Notes: generated from the sequence alone by a model not told the origin. 64,000 nucleotides of DNA from Rouxiella chamberiensis (GCF_026967475.1 NZ_CP114058.1:3162001-3226000); one strand, 5' to 3'. Shown: positions 29,998 to 40,302, numbered from the stretch's first letter. Made by a program: numbers and translations.

Positions 29998-31242
29998 TTA
30001 CTCGAAGGCAGGATCGTCGTTGCCGAGCATCTTCTGGACCAGTTCCACGCAGTCGAGAAAACGCTGGTCATAATCCGCCGAGCTGACGTGCGTAAAGGCA
30101 ATGTTGTTCTTCTGCATCATTTCAATCAACAGATTCTGGAACTCCGAACGATCCAGAGAGCTGCCCAGACTGCGCAGGCCATCGGCCACCCACGGCGTGT
30201 TGTTCTCCAGCAGAATCACCAGATCGAACCGGTATTCATCCACCAGCGCCTGCACGAAAGGATGTTCGCGGCCTTCGTATTTTTTGCAAAACGCCTGCGT
30301 GGTCAGAAAATCGGTGTCGATGAATGCCACTTTATTGGCATATTTCACTGCAAAATCAATGTACTGCGCCTGACCCAACGCAATTTTGTCGTAGTCGGAA
30401 TACTGCAACGCCATTTCGTCGCCGCCCAGATGGGAGAACACGTATTCACGCCCGTATTCCCACGCGCTGGTGGTGTTGAAGATATTGGCGAGCTTGTTGA
30501 CCAGCGTCGATTTTCCGCTGGACTCACCGCCCAGCACCGCCACCGTGCGAACGAAGAACGGTTTTACTTCGGTGGGAATATAGTCCCAGTAACGGAAAGG
30601 ATTACGGCGGATCTGCGCGCCGCTGATCTTCATAAACGATCGTTTTGGATCGATAAGCACCGTGTCGATCCCGAGGTGTTCGCGATAACGCGGGGCATCG
30701 TTTTCTTCACTGGTATAAATGGTATTGGGATGAATGCCCTTCTGTTCCATGAAGGCGGTTATCCCTGTACTCCACACGTCCCAGCCGTGCGGATAAGGCT
30801 CCATACCCTCTTCATTGAAAGCATGAATGCGGATATTTTTCTGATACTTGAAGGTCTGCAACAGCCAGCGCAGGCGATCGCTGAGCGTAGGCTGCTGCGA
30901 CATCGAACTGTTTTCAAACAGCTCGAGATCGCGCGGCTCGTCATAGCCGAGAATGATGTGCAACTCGTCGACCTGGCTACAGGCGCGCTGGATAAGGTAA
31001 ATATGGCCGGTGTGCAGCGGATAGAACTTGCCGAACACCACGCCGATTTTCTTTTCCCGACGGGGAAACTCCAGATCCAGAAAGCGGTGCAGCGCTTCCA
31101 GCTTCTGTGCGCTGGGACTTTTTATCTTGTCGTTTAATAACTGGCTTAAATACCCTTTGGTCATGCCGCTGGCTTCGGCGACCTGTTGCAGCGTACATCC
31201 CTGTTGCTTGATCGCTGCCTTGAGATAATCAAACTGCGGCAT
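29998..31242 (-). CDS. nadR: Trifunctional NAD biosynthesis/regulator protein NadR
   Basis: NadR represses NAD synthesis genes, adenylates NMN and phosphorylates nicotinamide riboside. The N-terminal HTH (residues 1-60) has GCTLQQVAEASGMTKGYLSQL. The NMN adenylyltransferase domain has GVVFGKFYPLHTGHIYLI near residue 63. The ribosylnicotinamide kinase domain has Walker A GGESSGKSTLVNKL near residue 239 and TDFLTTQAF. The 414-residue length fits the family (410 in E. coli). It follows radA by 21 bp in a serB-radA-nadR unit. Confidence 0.96.
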   Translation of the reverse strand: MPQFDYLKAAIKQQGCTLQQVAEASGMTKGYLSQLLNDKIKSPSAQKLEALHRFLDLEFPRREKKIGVVFGKFYPLHTGHIYLIQRACSQVDELHIILGYDEPRDLELFENSSMSQQPTLSDRLRWLLQTFKYQKNIRIHAFNEEGMEPYPHGWDVWSTGITAFMEQKGIHPNTIYTSEENDAPRYREHLGIDTVLIDPKRSFMKISGAQIRRNPFRYWDYIPTEVKPFFVRTVAVLGGESSGKSTLVNKLANIFNTTSAWEYGREYVFSHLGGDEMALQYSDYDKIALGQAQYIDFAVKYANKVAFIDTDFLTTQAFCKKYEGREHPFVQALVDEYRFDLVILLENNTPWVADGLRSLGSSLDRSEFQNLLIEMMQKNNIAFTHVSSADYDQRFLDCVELVQKMLGNDDPAFE

Positions 31243-31263
31243 AGCGGGTCCTTTTAAACAATT

Positions 31264-32646
31264 TTAGAGGTCGTCGAGAATAGACAGCGCATCGGCCAGT
31301 TTTTTCACGCCGAATACCTTCATTCCTTCCGGCACCTTTTTCGGCACATTGGCGTGCGGCACGATGGCGCGCTTGAAACCGTGCTTGGCGGCTTCGGTAA
31401 TACGCTCCTGCCCGCTTGGCACCGGACGGATCTCGCCGGCCAGCCCGACTTCGCCGAACACCACCAAATCCTGCGGCAGCGGTCTATCCCGCAGGCTCGA
31501 CACCAGCGACATCAGCAGTGCGAGGTCGGCGCTGGTTTCCGTGACTTTTACGCCGCCCACCACGTTGACGAAGACGTCCTGATCCGCCATCTGCAAACCG
31601 CCATGACGGTGCAGCACCGCCAGCAGAATCGCCAGACGGTTCTGTTCAAGCCCTACGGCCACGCGGCGCGGATTGCCCATCATCGAGTGATCGACCAGCG
31701 CCTGGATCTCGACCAGCAGCGGACGCGTGCCTTCCCATAACACCATCACCGAACTGCCGGAGGTGATTTCGTCTCCACGACTCAGGAAGATGGCGGAAGG
31801 ATTGTTGACTTCGCGCAGGCCCTGTTCGGTCATGGCAAAGACGCCCAGCTCATTGACTGCGCCGAAACGGTTTTTATGACTACGCAAGGTGCGGAAACGG
31901 GAATCGGCATCGCCGTCGAGCAGCACGGAACAGTCGATACAGTGCTCCAGCACTTTCGGGCCGGCCAGCGAGCCGTCTTTGGTAACATGGCCAACCATGA
32001 CGATAGCCACGCCGCGCGTCTTGGCATAGCGCGTCAAGTAAGCCGCGCTTTCACGCACCTGTGCGACCGTACCCGGCGACGACTGGATATCCGCCATGTG
32101 CATCACCTGAATGGAGTCGATCACCATCAGTTTCGGCTGTTCCTGATCGGCAATCAGGCAAATTTGCTCGATGCTGGTTTCGGAGAGCATATTCATGCTG
32201 GCGGTCGGCAGGCCGAGACGGTGCGCGCGCATCGCTACCTGCTGCAACGACTCTTCGCCGGTGACATACAGCGTCTTCATGTTTTCGCCGAGCTTGCACA
32301 ATATTTGCAGCAGCAAGGTACTCTTACCTGCGCCCGGATTACCGCCTATCAGAATGGCGCTGCCCGGCACCACGCCGCCGCCGAGTACGCGGTCGAACTC
32401 CTTGAAACCGGTGCTGAAGCGCGGCGTCTCGTCGAGACTGATTTCCGACAGTTTCTGCACACGGCTGACGCCTGCATCACCGGCATAGCCGGTAAGACGC
32501 TCATTGCGTGCCACGGTCGGCGAAGCAGCCAAACGGACTTCGGTAATGGAGTTCCAGGCCTGACAGGCACTGCATTGCCCCTGCCAGCGCGGATAATCTG
32601 CGCCGCATTCATTACACACAAATGCGCGTTTTGCTGCTTTTGCCAA
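31264..32646 (-). CDS. radA: DNA repair protein RadA
   Basis: RadA is a RecA-like ATPase that drives branch migration of recombination intermediates. The 460-residue protein has a four-cysteine zinc finger near residue 10 (CNECGADYPRWQGQCSAC). Walker A GNPGAGKSTLLLQ is near residue 102, the RadA-specific KNRFGAVNE motif near residue 258, and the C-terminal domain is Lon-protease-like but lacks proteolytic residues. It sits between serB and nadR, as in E. coli. Confidence 0.97.
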   Translation of the reverse strand: MAKAAKRAFVCNECGADYPRWQGQCSACQAWNSITEVRLAASPTVARNERLTGYAGDAGVSRVQKLSEISLDETPRFSTGFKEFDRVLGGGVVPGSAILIGGNPGAGKSTLLLQILCKLGENMKTLYVTGEESLQQVAMRAHRLGLPTASMNMLSETSIEQICLIADQEQPKLMVIDSIQVMHMADIQSSPGTVAQVRESAAYLTRYAKTRGVAIVMVGHVTKDGSLAGPKVLEHCIDCSVLLDGDADSRFRTLRSHKNRFGAVNELGVFAMTEQGLREVNNPSAIFLSRGDEITSGSSVMVLWEGTRPLLVEIQALVDHSMMGNPRRVAVGLEQNRLAILLAVLHRHGGLQMADQDVFVNVVGGVKVTETSADLALLMSLVSSLRDRPLPQDLVVFGEVGLAGEIRPVPSGQERITEAAKHGFKRAIVPHANVPKKVPEGMKVFGVKKLADALSILDDL

Positions 32647-32685
32647 AATTTACCTCGTTGGGGCGCGAACGCCCCGTTGTTCTGA

Positions 32686-33651
32686 TTACGCCACGCTGCC
32701 GCTGAGAATACACAGCAAGCCAATCAGATCCGCATGACGAATGCTGACCTCGGCCTGCTCGTAGACTTTCGGCTTGGCGTGGAAGGCGACGCCCAGTCCT
32801 GCGACGGACATCATTTTCAAATCGTTGGCACCGTCGCCGATAGCCACGGTCTGCTCTTTCGGCACACCCAGTTTTTCGGCCAGCGCCAGCAGCGTATCGG
32901 CTTTGTGCTGGGCATCGACGATAGGCCCGATCACTTGTCCGGTCAGCTTGCCGTCAAAGATTTCCAGCTCGTTGGCGACGGCGGCGACCAGATCCAGCTC
33001 ATCACGCAAATAGTTGGCATAATAGGTAAAACCGCCGGAAGCGATGGCAACGTGCCACCCCATTTCCTGCAATCGAGCCACCATTTTGCGCAGACCCGGC
33101 ATGAACGGCAGCGTTTCGCGCACCGTCAGCAGGATGTTGGCATCGGAATCTTTCAGCGTGCCGACACGCTGACGCAGGCTGGCGGCGAAATCCAGCTCGC
33201 CCCGCATGGCGCGTTCGGTGACTTCGGCCACCTGTTCGCCCACACCGGCAAGCTTGGCAATTTCATCGATGCATTCGATCTCGATTGCCGTAGAATCCAT
33301 GTCCATCACCAGCAGGCCCGGCGTGCGCATGTGCGGCACCTTGCGCAGAGGGGTGATGTCGAATTCGAACTGTTCGGCCAGCTCGAAAACATCGGGGGTC
33401 AGTGGACCCGCAAGACGAACGACCTGATAGTCTTCGACCATCCACGCGCTGACAATCACCAGCGCGCGACCCAGCAAGCTCTGGAAACGGCTAAGACTTA
33501 ACTTGTCGAGCTTTCTACTATACAGGAGCCAGCCTGTGTGCCCTGCCCGGTAATCGAGCGGCATCACTTCGTCACCGCTGAGTGAAAGTGGAAGTCCCGG
33601 CCATTGGTGGATCTCGGAAGGAAGATCGCAATAGGTCAGACGGTTTGGCAT
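32686..33651 (-). CDS. serB: Phosphoserine phosphatase
   Basis: SerB removes the phosphate from phosphoserine, the last step of serine synthesis. The 321-residue protein starts MPNRLTYCDLPSEIHQWPGL. It has an N-terminal ACT-like region, then the HAD motif I DMDSTAIEIE near residue 112, motif II IASGGFTYYA and motif III/IV IGDGANDLKMM. The ATG at 33651 is chosen because AGGAG precedes it and the 22 codons upstream are not conserved. It is divergent from ytjB and heads serB-radA-nadR. Confidence 0.96.
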   Translation of the reverse strand: MPNRLTYCDLPSEIHQWPGLPLSLSGDEVMPLDYRAGHTGWLLYSRKLDKLSLSRFQSLLGRALVIVSAWMVEDYQVVRLAGPLTPDVFELAEQFEFDITPLRKVPHMRTPGLLVMDMDSTAIEIECIDEIAKLAGVGEQVAEVTERAMRGELDFAASLRQRVGTLKDSDANILLTVRETLPFMPGLRKMVARLQEMGWHVAIASGGFTYYANYLRDELDLVAAVANELEIFDGKLTGQVIGPIVDAQHKADTLLALAEKLGVPKEQTVAIGDGANDLKMMSVAGLGVAFHAKPKVYEQAEVSIRHADLIGLLCILSGSVA

Positions 33652-33778
33652 GATTTCTCCTGTAAGAGCAAAAACTCTGTCGAAAAGCAGAGGGGCCGCG
33701 ATAAAACGACGCATCAAGCTACCCTATCGCTAACGCTTCTGGCAACATTAAAGTCGTCGAATACCTTAAGGAAACAGA

Positions 33779-34582
33779 ATGGCAGAGGCCAAACTGAAAC
33801 TTCGCAGACACCGCACGGTTATCGTGCTGATTTGCTTAGCTTTATTAGTTTTATTGATGCAAGGTGCGTCCTATTTTAGCTTAGGGCACCAGTTAGCGCG
33901 ATCACAACAGGTCGAGCAGCTCACACAAACGCTTGCACGGCAGGTGGCGTTCTCGCTTGCCCCGCTGATGGACAGCCAGAATGATGGCGCAGACATCGCA
34001 CAAATTACTACCATTTTAAATCAACTTACCGATCAGAGTCGCATACTTGATGCCAGCGTGTACCAGCTCGACGGCTCGCTGATTGCCCATTCCGGCGAGA
34101 CTGTGCCGGTGCGTGACCGTCTGGCGCTCGACGGCAAGCGCGCGGGCAGTTATTTCAACCATCAGATAGTGCAGCCGATTGGCGACAAAGGCGGCCCGAG
34201 CGGTTTTCTGCGCATGACGCTGGATACCCACGTGCTGGCCACCGAAGCCAAGCAGGTCGATAACACCACCAACCTGTTGCGGCTGATGATGCTGCTGGCG
34301 CTGGCGATCGGCATTATTCTCGCGCGCAGTCTGTTGCAGGGCCGTCGCTCCCGCTGGGAGCAGTCGCCGTTCCTGCTGACCGCCAGCACCCGTTTGAAAG
34401 AGCGCGATGAAGACGACGACCTGCCCGCGCACAACAATGAGCCGCTGGTGATTGCCATCGCAGAAGAAAGAGTGGAAGACAAACCGGCGCTGACGCCGGA
34501 AGAAGAAGCCGAACAGGAAGCCGTACAGGCCGCTCACCGCAATCTGCAACGCAGCCGAAAACCGAAATCCCCGAAAAAATAG
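33779..34582 (+). CDS. ytjB: Membrane protein YtjB (SMP family)
   Basis: This 267-residue inner-membrane protein has one segment near the N-terminus (VIVLICLALLVLLMQGASYF). A periplasmic domain of about 140 residues follows, then a second segment (LLRLMMLLALAIGIILARSLL), and the body matches E. coli YtjB (Smp, 214 residues). It is longer by an acidic, Glu-rich cytoplasmic tail ending in a basic stretch RSRKPKSPKK. Its function is not established in any species I know. It is divergent from serB and convergent with deoD. Confidence 0.88.
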   Translation: MAEAKLKLRRHRTVIVLICLALLVLLMQGASYFSLGHQLARSQQVEQLTQTLARQVAFSLAPLMDSQNDGADIAQITTILNQLTDQSRILDASVYQLDGSLIAHSGETVPVRDRLALDGKRAGSYFNHQIVQPIGDKGGPSGFLRMTLDTHVLATEAKQVDNTTNLLRLMMLLALAIGIILARSLLQGRRSRWEQSPFLLTASTRLKERDEDDDLPAHNNEPLVIAIAEERVEDKPALTPEEEAEQEAVQAAHRNLQRSRKPKSPKK

Positions 34583-34661
34583 CGAGGCGAGACGGCTGAT
34601 TTCCGCCGTCAACGCCCTTATGTTTTCGCGCATCTGACTGGCCAATAAAGAATTTGTGAAA

Positions 34662-34693
34662 TAAAAACGGAGGCGCGAAGGCCTCCGTTTTTG
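34662..34693. terminator. Bidirectional terminator between ytjB and deoD
   Basis: AAAAACGGAGGC, loop gcgaag and GCCTCCGTTTTT form a strong symmetric hairpin between the convergent stops. It ends the deo operon. Confidence 0.9.
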
Positions 34694-34712
34694 ATTCGGC
34701 AAGACGGGTCGC

Positions 34713-35432
34713 TTACGCTTTGTCGCCCAGCAGAACGGATTCCAGCGCGATTTCAATCATGTCGTTGAACGTGGTCTGACGTTCGGCGGCCGTAGTTTGC
34801 TCGCCGCTGCGGATATGGTCGGACACGGTGCAGATAGCCAGCGCTTTCGCGCCGAACTCTGCCGCCACGCCGTAGATACCGGCCGCTTCCATCTCGACAC
34901 CCAGAATGCCGTATTTTTCCATTACATCAAACATTTGCGGATCTGGCGTGTAGAACAGATCGGCGGAGAAGATGTTACCCACGCGCGCCTTGATGCCTTT
35001 TGCCGCCGCCGCGTCGGCCGCGTGACGCACCATGTCGTAATCGGCAATGGCCGCATAGTCGTGGTCTTTGAAGCGCATACGGTTCACTTTGGAATCGGTG
35101 CAGGCACCCATGCCGATAACCACATCGCGCAGTTTGACGTCGCTACGCACCGCGCCGCAGGAGCCTACGCGAATGATTTTCTTCACGCCGAACTCGGTAA
35201 TAAGCTCTTTCGCGTAAATGGAACAGGATGGAATCCCCATACCGTGACCCATGACCGAAATCTTGCGGCCCTTGTAAGTGCCGGTAAAACCGAGCATGCC
35301 GCGCACGTCGTTCACCTGCTTGATGTCTTCCAGGAAGGTTTCGGCGATGTGTTTGGCGCGCAAAGGATCGCCCGGCATCAGGACTACGTCAGCGAAATCG
35401 CCCATTTCTGCGTTAATGTGTGGCGTTGCCAT
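34713..35432 (-). CDS. deoD: Purine-nucleoside phosphorylase DeoD
   Basis: DeoD cleaves purine (deoxy)nucleosides with phosphate to base and (deoxy)ribose-1-phosphate. The 239-residue product begins [21 protein letters not shown]. It has the family signature [16 protein letters not shown] near residue 63 and the catalytic-site [11 protein letters not shown] and TVSDHI blocks. I chose 35432 by the exact family start; the open frame extends 21 codons further without similarity. It is last in deoCABD. Confidence 0.97.
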   Translation of the reverse strand: MATPHINAEMGDFADVVLMPGDPLRAKHIAETFLEDIKQVNDVRGMLGFTGTYKGRKISVMGHGMGIPSCSIYAKELITEFGVKKIIRVGSCGAVRSDVKLRDVVIGMGACTDSKVNRMRFKDHDYAAIADYDMVRHAADAAAAKGIKARVGNIFSADLFYTPDPQMFDVMEKYGILGVEMEAAGIYGVAAEFGAKALAICTVSDHIRSGEQTTAAERQTTFNDMIEIALESVLLGDKA

Positions 35433-35546
35433 AATTACATTCCTTAAAGTGTTGACCCTTCCTGTGACAAACCGCAGCGGGCCGCGGTCAATCACGCCTG
35501 GGTAATGAACCGAGTGATTTAACTGAATCTTCGCAAAAAATTCGCC

Positions 35547-36770
35547 TTAAAGCATGGATTTTCCGTATTCCATCGGCGACAGGTCGAAATAGTGAGCGAC
35601 CGTCTGTCCGATATCGGCAAATGTCTCGCGATAGCCAAGGTAACCCGGCTTCACTTTCGGGCCGTAGATCAACACTGGAATGTGTTCGCGAGTGTGGTCG
35701 GTACCTCGCCAGGTCGGGTCACAGCCATGATCGGCGGTAAAGATAATGATGTCGTCTTCCTTGACCAACGCCAGCAACTCCGGCATCCGGCGGTCGAAAA
35801 GCTCCAGTGCGGCCGCGTAGCCCGGCACATCGCGGCGATGGCCGTAAGCCGAATCGAAGTCCACAAAGTTGGTGAAGACGATGGTCTGATCACCGGCGAC
35901 CTTCATCTCTTGCACCGTGGCGTCGAACAGCGCGTCCAGACCGGTGGCTTTGATTTTTTTGGTGATGCCGACGTGGGCATAGATATCGGCAATCTTGCCG
36001 ACGGAAACGACCTCACCGCCCTTCTCGTCAACCAGCTTTTTCAGGATGGTCGGCGCAGGCGGCTCAACCGCCAGATCATGACGGTTGCCGGTACGCTCGA
36101 AGTGGCCTTTTTTATCGCCGATAAAAGGACGCGCAATGACACGACCGATGTTGTAGCCGCCTTCGGTCAACTCTTCGCGTGCGATTTCGCACAGTTCATA
36201 AAGACGCTCGAGGCCGAATGTCTCTTCGTGGCAGGCAATCTGAAATACCGAGTCGGCCGAAGTATAGAAAATCGGTTTGCCGGTTTTCATATGCTCTTCG
36301 CCGAGCGCGTCGAGCACTACCGTACCGGATGAATGGCAATTGCCAAGATATCCCGGCAAAGCGGCGCGTTCGACCAGTTTGTCGAGCAGTTCCTGCGGGA
36401 AGCTGTTTTGCTCGTCGGAGAAATAGCCCCAGTCAAACAGCACGGGAACACCGGCGATTTCCCAGTGGCCCGACGGCGTGTCTTTACCTGACGACAACTC
36501 GCTGGCGTAGGCATAGGCACCGATGATGTTGGCATCGGGGTCCATGCCCTGCGGGAAACGGCCCGTCGAGGCTTCGGCGGCTTTCGCCAGTCCCAGACTG
36601 GTCAGATTCGGCAAATGCAGCGGACCTTTACGGCCCACGTCCGCTTCGCCGCGGGCGCAGGCCTCGGCAATATGGCCAAGCGTATCGGAACCCACGTCAC
36701 CAAAACGGTCGGCGTCTTTGCTGGCGCCAATCCCAAATGAGTCCAACATCATGATAAATGTACGTTTCAT
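35547..36770 (-). CDS. deoB: Phosphopentomutase DeoB
   Basis: DeoB interconverts (deoxy)ribose-1- and -5-phosphates, linking nucleoside phosphorolysis to DeoC. The 407-residue protein starts [20 protein letters not shown] with the metal-binding Asp and has the phosphoacceptor region [11 protein letters not shown] near residue 92. The C-terminal metal ligands are in [20 protein letters not shown]. Its length equals E. coli DeoB. It lies between deoA and deoD. Confidence 0.97.
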   Translation of the reverse strand: MKRTFIMMLDSFGIGASKDADRFGDVGSDTLGHIAEACARGEADVGRKGPLHLPNLTSLGLAKAAEASTGRFPQGMDPDANIIGAYAYASELSSGKDTPSGHWEIAGVPVLFDWGYFSDEQNSFPQELLDKLVERAALPGYLGNCHSSGTVVLDALGEEHMKTGKPIFYTSADSVFQIACHEETFGLERLYELCEIAREELTEGGYNIGRVIARPFIGDKKGHFERTGNRHDLAVEPPAPTILKKLVDEKGGEVVSVGKIADIYAHVGITKKIKATGLDALFDATVQEMKVAGDQTIVFTNFVDFDSAYGHRRDVPGYAAALELFDRRMPELLALVKEDDIIIFTADHGCDPTWRGTDHTREHIPVLIYGPKVKPGYLGYRETFADIGQTVAHYFDLSPMEYGKSML

Positions 36771-36846
36771 TTTGCTCTCCTGCGCATCATGCGCGTTGCA
36801 AACGGCCCTGTCAGAGCCGTTCTGGTGATGGGGTTACGCGGTCGCA

Positions 36847-38185
36847 CTAGCTGATGCGGCGATACACCACGGGCAAGGTTTCAGGTGCCCGATCGCTCAG
36901 CACAATGGCCGAGCGCACGGCATCGGCGGCCTGTTGCCACGACTCTTCGCTATTGGCGTGAATCATTGCCAGCGGATGCCGGGTATCGACCTGTTGTCCG
37001 ATACGCGACATTTGCGTCAACCCCACGCTGTAATCGATGGCGTCGGTGGCACGGCGACGTCCGCCGCCCATCGCCACTACGCTCATCCCGAGGGCGCGGG
37101 TATCCATTGACGTGATAATCCCTGCCCTTTCCGAATACACCATTTTGCTCAGGGTCGCCTGAGGTAAATAGCGGTCATAATGTTCAATAAAATCGGTCGG
37201 CCCTTTCTGTGCCGCAATCATCATGCCGAAGATTTCTGCCGCGCGACCATTGTCGAGCACGGTTTGCAGCTTTTGGCGCGCTTCGGCATCGTTGTCTGCA
37301 AGCCCTGCGGAAAGCAGCATCTCGACACATAATGCCAGGGTGACTTCCAGCAGGCGCGGACTGCGGTATTCGCCCGTCAGGAAGCGCACGGCTTCGCGCA
37401 CTTCCACGGCGTTTCCGGCGCTTGAAGCCAGCACCTGATTCATGTCGGTCAATAGCGCGGTGGTTTTACATCCTGCGCCAGCTCGCCACGTCGACAATCG
37501 CCTGCGCCAGATCCTGAGACTGCTCGAAGGTTGGCATAAATGCGCCGGAGCCGACTTTAACATCCATCACCAGCGCATCCAGTCCTTCGGCCAGTTTCTT
37601 CGCCAGAATCGAGGCGGTAATGAGCGGAATGGAGTCCACTGTCGCGGTAATATCGCGGGTGGCGTAAAAACGTTTGTCCGCAGGTGCCAGCGAATTGGTC
37701 TGCCCGATAATCGCCACCCCAACGTCCTGAATAATTTTTCTAAAGCGCGCGTCATCGGGGAAAATATCAAACCCCGGAATGCTTTCGAGTTTGTCGAGCG
37801 TGCCGCCGGTGTGGCCCAGACCGCGACCGGAAATCATTGGAATATACCCGCCGCAGGCCGCGACCATAGGCCCCAGCATCAGCGAGGTGACATCCCCCAC
37901 GCCGCCGGTGGAGTGTTTATCCACAATCGGCCCGTTGAGCGCGAGCGGTTTCCAGTTGAGCACACTGCCGGAATCGCGCATCGCCATGGTCAGCGCCACA
38001 CGTTCTTCGACATTCATGTCATTGAAATAGATGGTCATTGCCAGCGCGGCAATTTGCCCTTCCGACACTTTGCTGTCGCGCACGCCGTTAATGAAGAAGC
38101 GGATTTCGTCTTCGCTCAGCGCGTGCCCGTCGCGTTTCTTGCGAATTATTTCCTGAGCCAGAAAGGTTTTTTGTGCAGCAGCCAC
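36847..38185 (-). CDS. deoA: Thymidine phosphorylase DeoA, frameshifted in this sequence
   Basis: DeoA phosphorolyses thymidine and deoxyuridine. The N-terminal half has [20 protein letters not shown] and the glycosyltransferase-3 signature [20 protein letters not shown] near residue 118. The C-terminal half has [20 protein letters not shown]. The frame breaks after AIVDVA, where the plus strand has an extra A at 37480 (ccagc for ccgc). Removing it reads [13 protein letters not shown] and gives 445 residues against 440 in E. coli. The start is a GTG at 38185 behind GGAG. Unlike the other breaks in this window, this one is not in a homopolymer. Confidence 0.92.
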
Positions 38186-38276
38186 GTTCTCACTCCAATG
38201 GGATACAGAGAGGAAATCACAATATCGAGGATAAAACCGAGGTCACGAGCACAGCGCCGCGCCCTCGGCAACGTTA

Positions 38277-39056
38277 TCAGTAACCGCTGGTGGATTTTTC
38301 GGTCTGATGGCCGAGTGTGGTCAGCAGGCTTGCCAGCAGGCTGGACGCACCAAAGCGGAAGTGACGGGCATCGGCCCATTCGCGACCCAGAATATTGTCG
38401 GCAAGCGCCAGATATTGCGCCGCATCTTCGGCAGTTTTCACGCCACCGGCAGGTTTGAAACCGACGTTGTCGGCGACATTCAGCTCTTTGATAACGGTCA
38501 GCATCAGCTCGGCGCTATGCAGCGTGGCGTTTTCCGGCACTTTACCGGTCGAGGTCTTGATAAAGTCCGCACCGGCTTCGATGGCAATCTGCGACGCCTT
38601 GCGGATAAGCGCGTCCTGCTTCAACTCACCGGTTTCGATAATGACTTTCAGCAGAATGTTGGCTGCGTGACAGGCCTCGGCGCACTGTTTGACCAGTTCG
38701 GCACCGACCTGTTCATTCCCCTCGATCAGGGCGCGATACGGGAATACCACGTCGACTTCATCGGCACCGTAGGCGATCGCCGCACGGGTCTCTGCGAGGG
38801 CAATCTCGATATCGTCGTTGCCGTGCGGGAAGTTGGTGACGGTGGCGATACGGATGTCAGGCGTGCCCTGCTCGCGCAGTGCCTTGCGTGCGACCGGAAT
38901 GAAACGCGGATAAATGCAGATGGCAGCGGTGTTTCCTGCCGGGCTTTTTGCCTGCTGACAGAGGGCGACCACTTTTTCGGCCGTGTCGTCTTCATTCAGG
39001 GTCGTTAAATCCATCAGGCTCAGCGCACGCTGCGCCGCTACGGTAAAATCGGTCAT
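38277..39056 (-). CDS. deoC: Deoxyribose-phosphate aldolase DeoC
   Basis: DeoC splits deoxyribose-5-phosphate into glyceraldehyde-3-phosphate and acetaldehyde, the end point of deoxynucleoside breakdown. The 259-residue product begins [20 protein letters not shown]. It has the Schiff-base lysine in [14 protein letters not shown] sequence ([12 protein letters not shown] near residue 163) and [10 protein letters not shown] near residue 196. [17 protein letters not shown] follows. I chose the ATG at 39056, with GGAGAG upstream. It is first in deoCABD, behind a CRP/CytR-type control region. Confidence 0.96.
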   Translation of the reverse strand: MTDFTVAAQRALSLMDLTTLNEDDTAEKVVALCQQAKSPAGNTAAICIYPRFIPVARKALREQGTPDIRIATVTNFPHGNDDIEIALAETRAAIAYGADEVDVVFPYRALIEGNEQVGAELVKQCAEACHAANILLKVIIETGELKQDALIRKASQIAIEAGADFIKTSTGKVPENATLHSAELMLTVIKELNVADNVGFKPAGGVKTAEDAAQYLALADNILGREWADARHFRFGASSLLASLLTTLGHQTEKSTSGY

Positions 39057-39178
39057 AAAACTCTCCACAATTTTCAGTTCTGACACGCCGTCAAAACCGA
39101 GCATCCGGTCGGGAACGCGGCACCCGCAAGCGCCCGTAGTGTTCTCGACTCTGGCGAGCAGACGAGGGCAATCACCCA

Positions 39179-39285
39179 GCTGTTTAAACCATTTGAACAG
39201 TTGGACGCCATCTATGTTGTGCAGTATTTCACACAAAATGAAATTTGATTGCAACGTTACTCGGGAAAATGTGATCTTCATCAAC
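39179..39285 (-). promoter_or_regulatory. deo promoter region: CRP-CytR-CRP array plus proximal palindrome
   Basis: TGTGCAGTATTTCACA (39218-39233) is a near-perfect CRP site. TGTGATCTTCATCAAC (39270-39285) is a second, weaker one, and their centres are 52 bp apart. Between them ATTGCAAC (39248-39255) is the complement of GTTGCAAT, close to the CytR octamer GTTGCATT. E. coli deoP2 has two CRP sites 53 bp apart with CytR between them. Nearer the gene, CTGTT and AACAG arms at 39179-39199 form a 21-bp imperfect palindrome over the expected -10, in the place of the DeoR operator O2. Confidence 0.75.
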
Positions 39286-39393
39286 ATTTCTACCCTTTGC
39301 TCGGACTCTGGCAATAAGTAAAAGTGTACACCCGAATCATGACACTCGTTTTTCGGGTTAACGCTCCATCACGCCATAATACCTCAGAGCAGA

Positions 39394-39413
39394 ATGTTAA
39401 TTAAATAACATTT
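39394..39413 (+). promoter_or_regulatory. DeoR-like operator, copy 1 of an inverted pair
   Basis: ATGTTAATTAAATAACATTT contains TGTTA-N6-TAACA, the arm pattern of the DeoR operator TGTTAGAATTCTAACA. An exact inverted copy of all 20 bases lies 93 bp away. It is about 210 bp upstream of the likely deo start point. Confidence 0.6.
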
Positions 39414-39486
39414 TACGCTGATTGCGAGCGCGATCGGCTCTTTGACTTATAAATTTCAGGAATGAGCGGGCCTTCCGGCAGGTGAT

Positions 39487-39506
39487 AAATGTTATTTAAT
39501 TAACAT
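39487..39506 (-). promoter_or_regulatory. DeoR-like operator, copy 2 of an inverted pair
   Basis: AAATGTTATTTAATTAACAT is the exact reverse complement of the copy at 39394-39413. It lies 8 bp after the yjjV stop, at a distance from the deo promoter like that of the distal DeoR operator used for looping in E. coli. Confidence 0.6.
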
Positions 39507-39513
39507 CAAGACA

Positions 39514-40302
39514 TCAGGGAAGCTTTGGCAGGTTGAAGACGCGTCGGGCATTTTCTTGTAGCGCATCGGCAATGTGCTCGGGCGATTCTTCACGCAGTTC
39601 GCATAAACTGGCGAAAACCAGCGCGGCCCGTTCCGGCCGATTGGGTTGCCCCTGAAAACCCTGCAACGGCATATCTGGCGCATCGGTTTCAAGCAACAGA
39701 GAAGTCAGCGGCAGTTTCGCCATCACCTGCCGTGTTTTCTGCGCTCTTTCATAGGTAATGGTGCCGCCTACGCCGATGGCAAAACCCAGCCGTACAAAGG
39801 CTTCGGCCTGAGAGAGGCTACCGGCAAAGCCGTGCACCACGCCGGTTGCGGGTAGAGAGACTTTTCGCAGCATGGCGGCCAGCTTATCGTGGGTGCGCCG
39901 TGAATGCAGAATCAGAGGAAGATGGTATTTTTTGGCGAGAGCAAACTGGGCATTCAGTAACCTTTGCTGTTTGTCGAAATCGGGGTTTTCCATATACAGA
40001 TCCAGCCCCGTTTCACCGATCGCCACCAGCTTTTCATGGCGGCCGCCAAGCTGCTCGTCGAGTTGTTCGAGGCAGGAATCGGTATGGCTACTAATACAGA
40101 TTGGATGCAGGCCCAGCGCGGCAAACAGCGCGCCATGTTCTTTCGCAAGACGCAGGATTTTTTCAAAACGTGCCGCTTCGACGGCGGGCACAATCACCTG
40201 CTTTACGCCCGCCTCTGCCGCAAGCCGCAGGCTTTCGGCTTCGTGACCGCTAAAAGGCGGGAAATCAAAATGACAGTGGGTATCGATAAATGCGGGCTTC
40301 AC
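39514..40302 (-). CDS. yjjV: TatD-family metal-dependent hydrolase YjjV
   Basis: This 262-residue TatD-type hydrolase starts MKPAFIDTHCHFDFPPFSGH, whose HxH binds metal. It has IGETGLDLY near residue 97, LILHSRRTHDKL near residue 130 and LLETDAPDMPLQG near residue 205, the remaining metal and acid ligands. The family has been linked to 3'-5' DNase activity and to D-aminoacyl-tRNA quality control, so the exact substrate is uncertain. Its ATG overlaps the stop of yjjU by 4 bp, showing translational coupling. Confidence 0.93.
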   Translation of the reverse strand: MKPAFIDTHCHFDFPPFSGHEAESLRLAAEAGVKQVIVPAVEAARFEKILRLAKEHGALFAALGLHPICISSHTDSCLEQLDEQLGGRHEKLVAIGETGLDLYMENPDFDKQQRLLNAQFALAKKYHLPLILHSRRTHDKLAAMLRKVSLPATGVVHGFAGSLSQAEAFVRLGFAIGVGGTITYERAQKTRQVMAKLPLTSLLLETDAPDMPLQGFQGQPNRPERAALVFASLCELREESPEHIADALQENARRVFNLPKLP

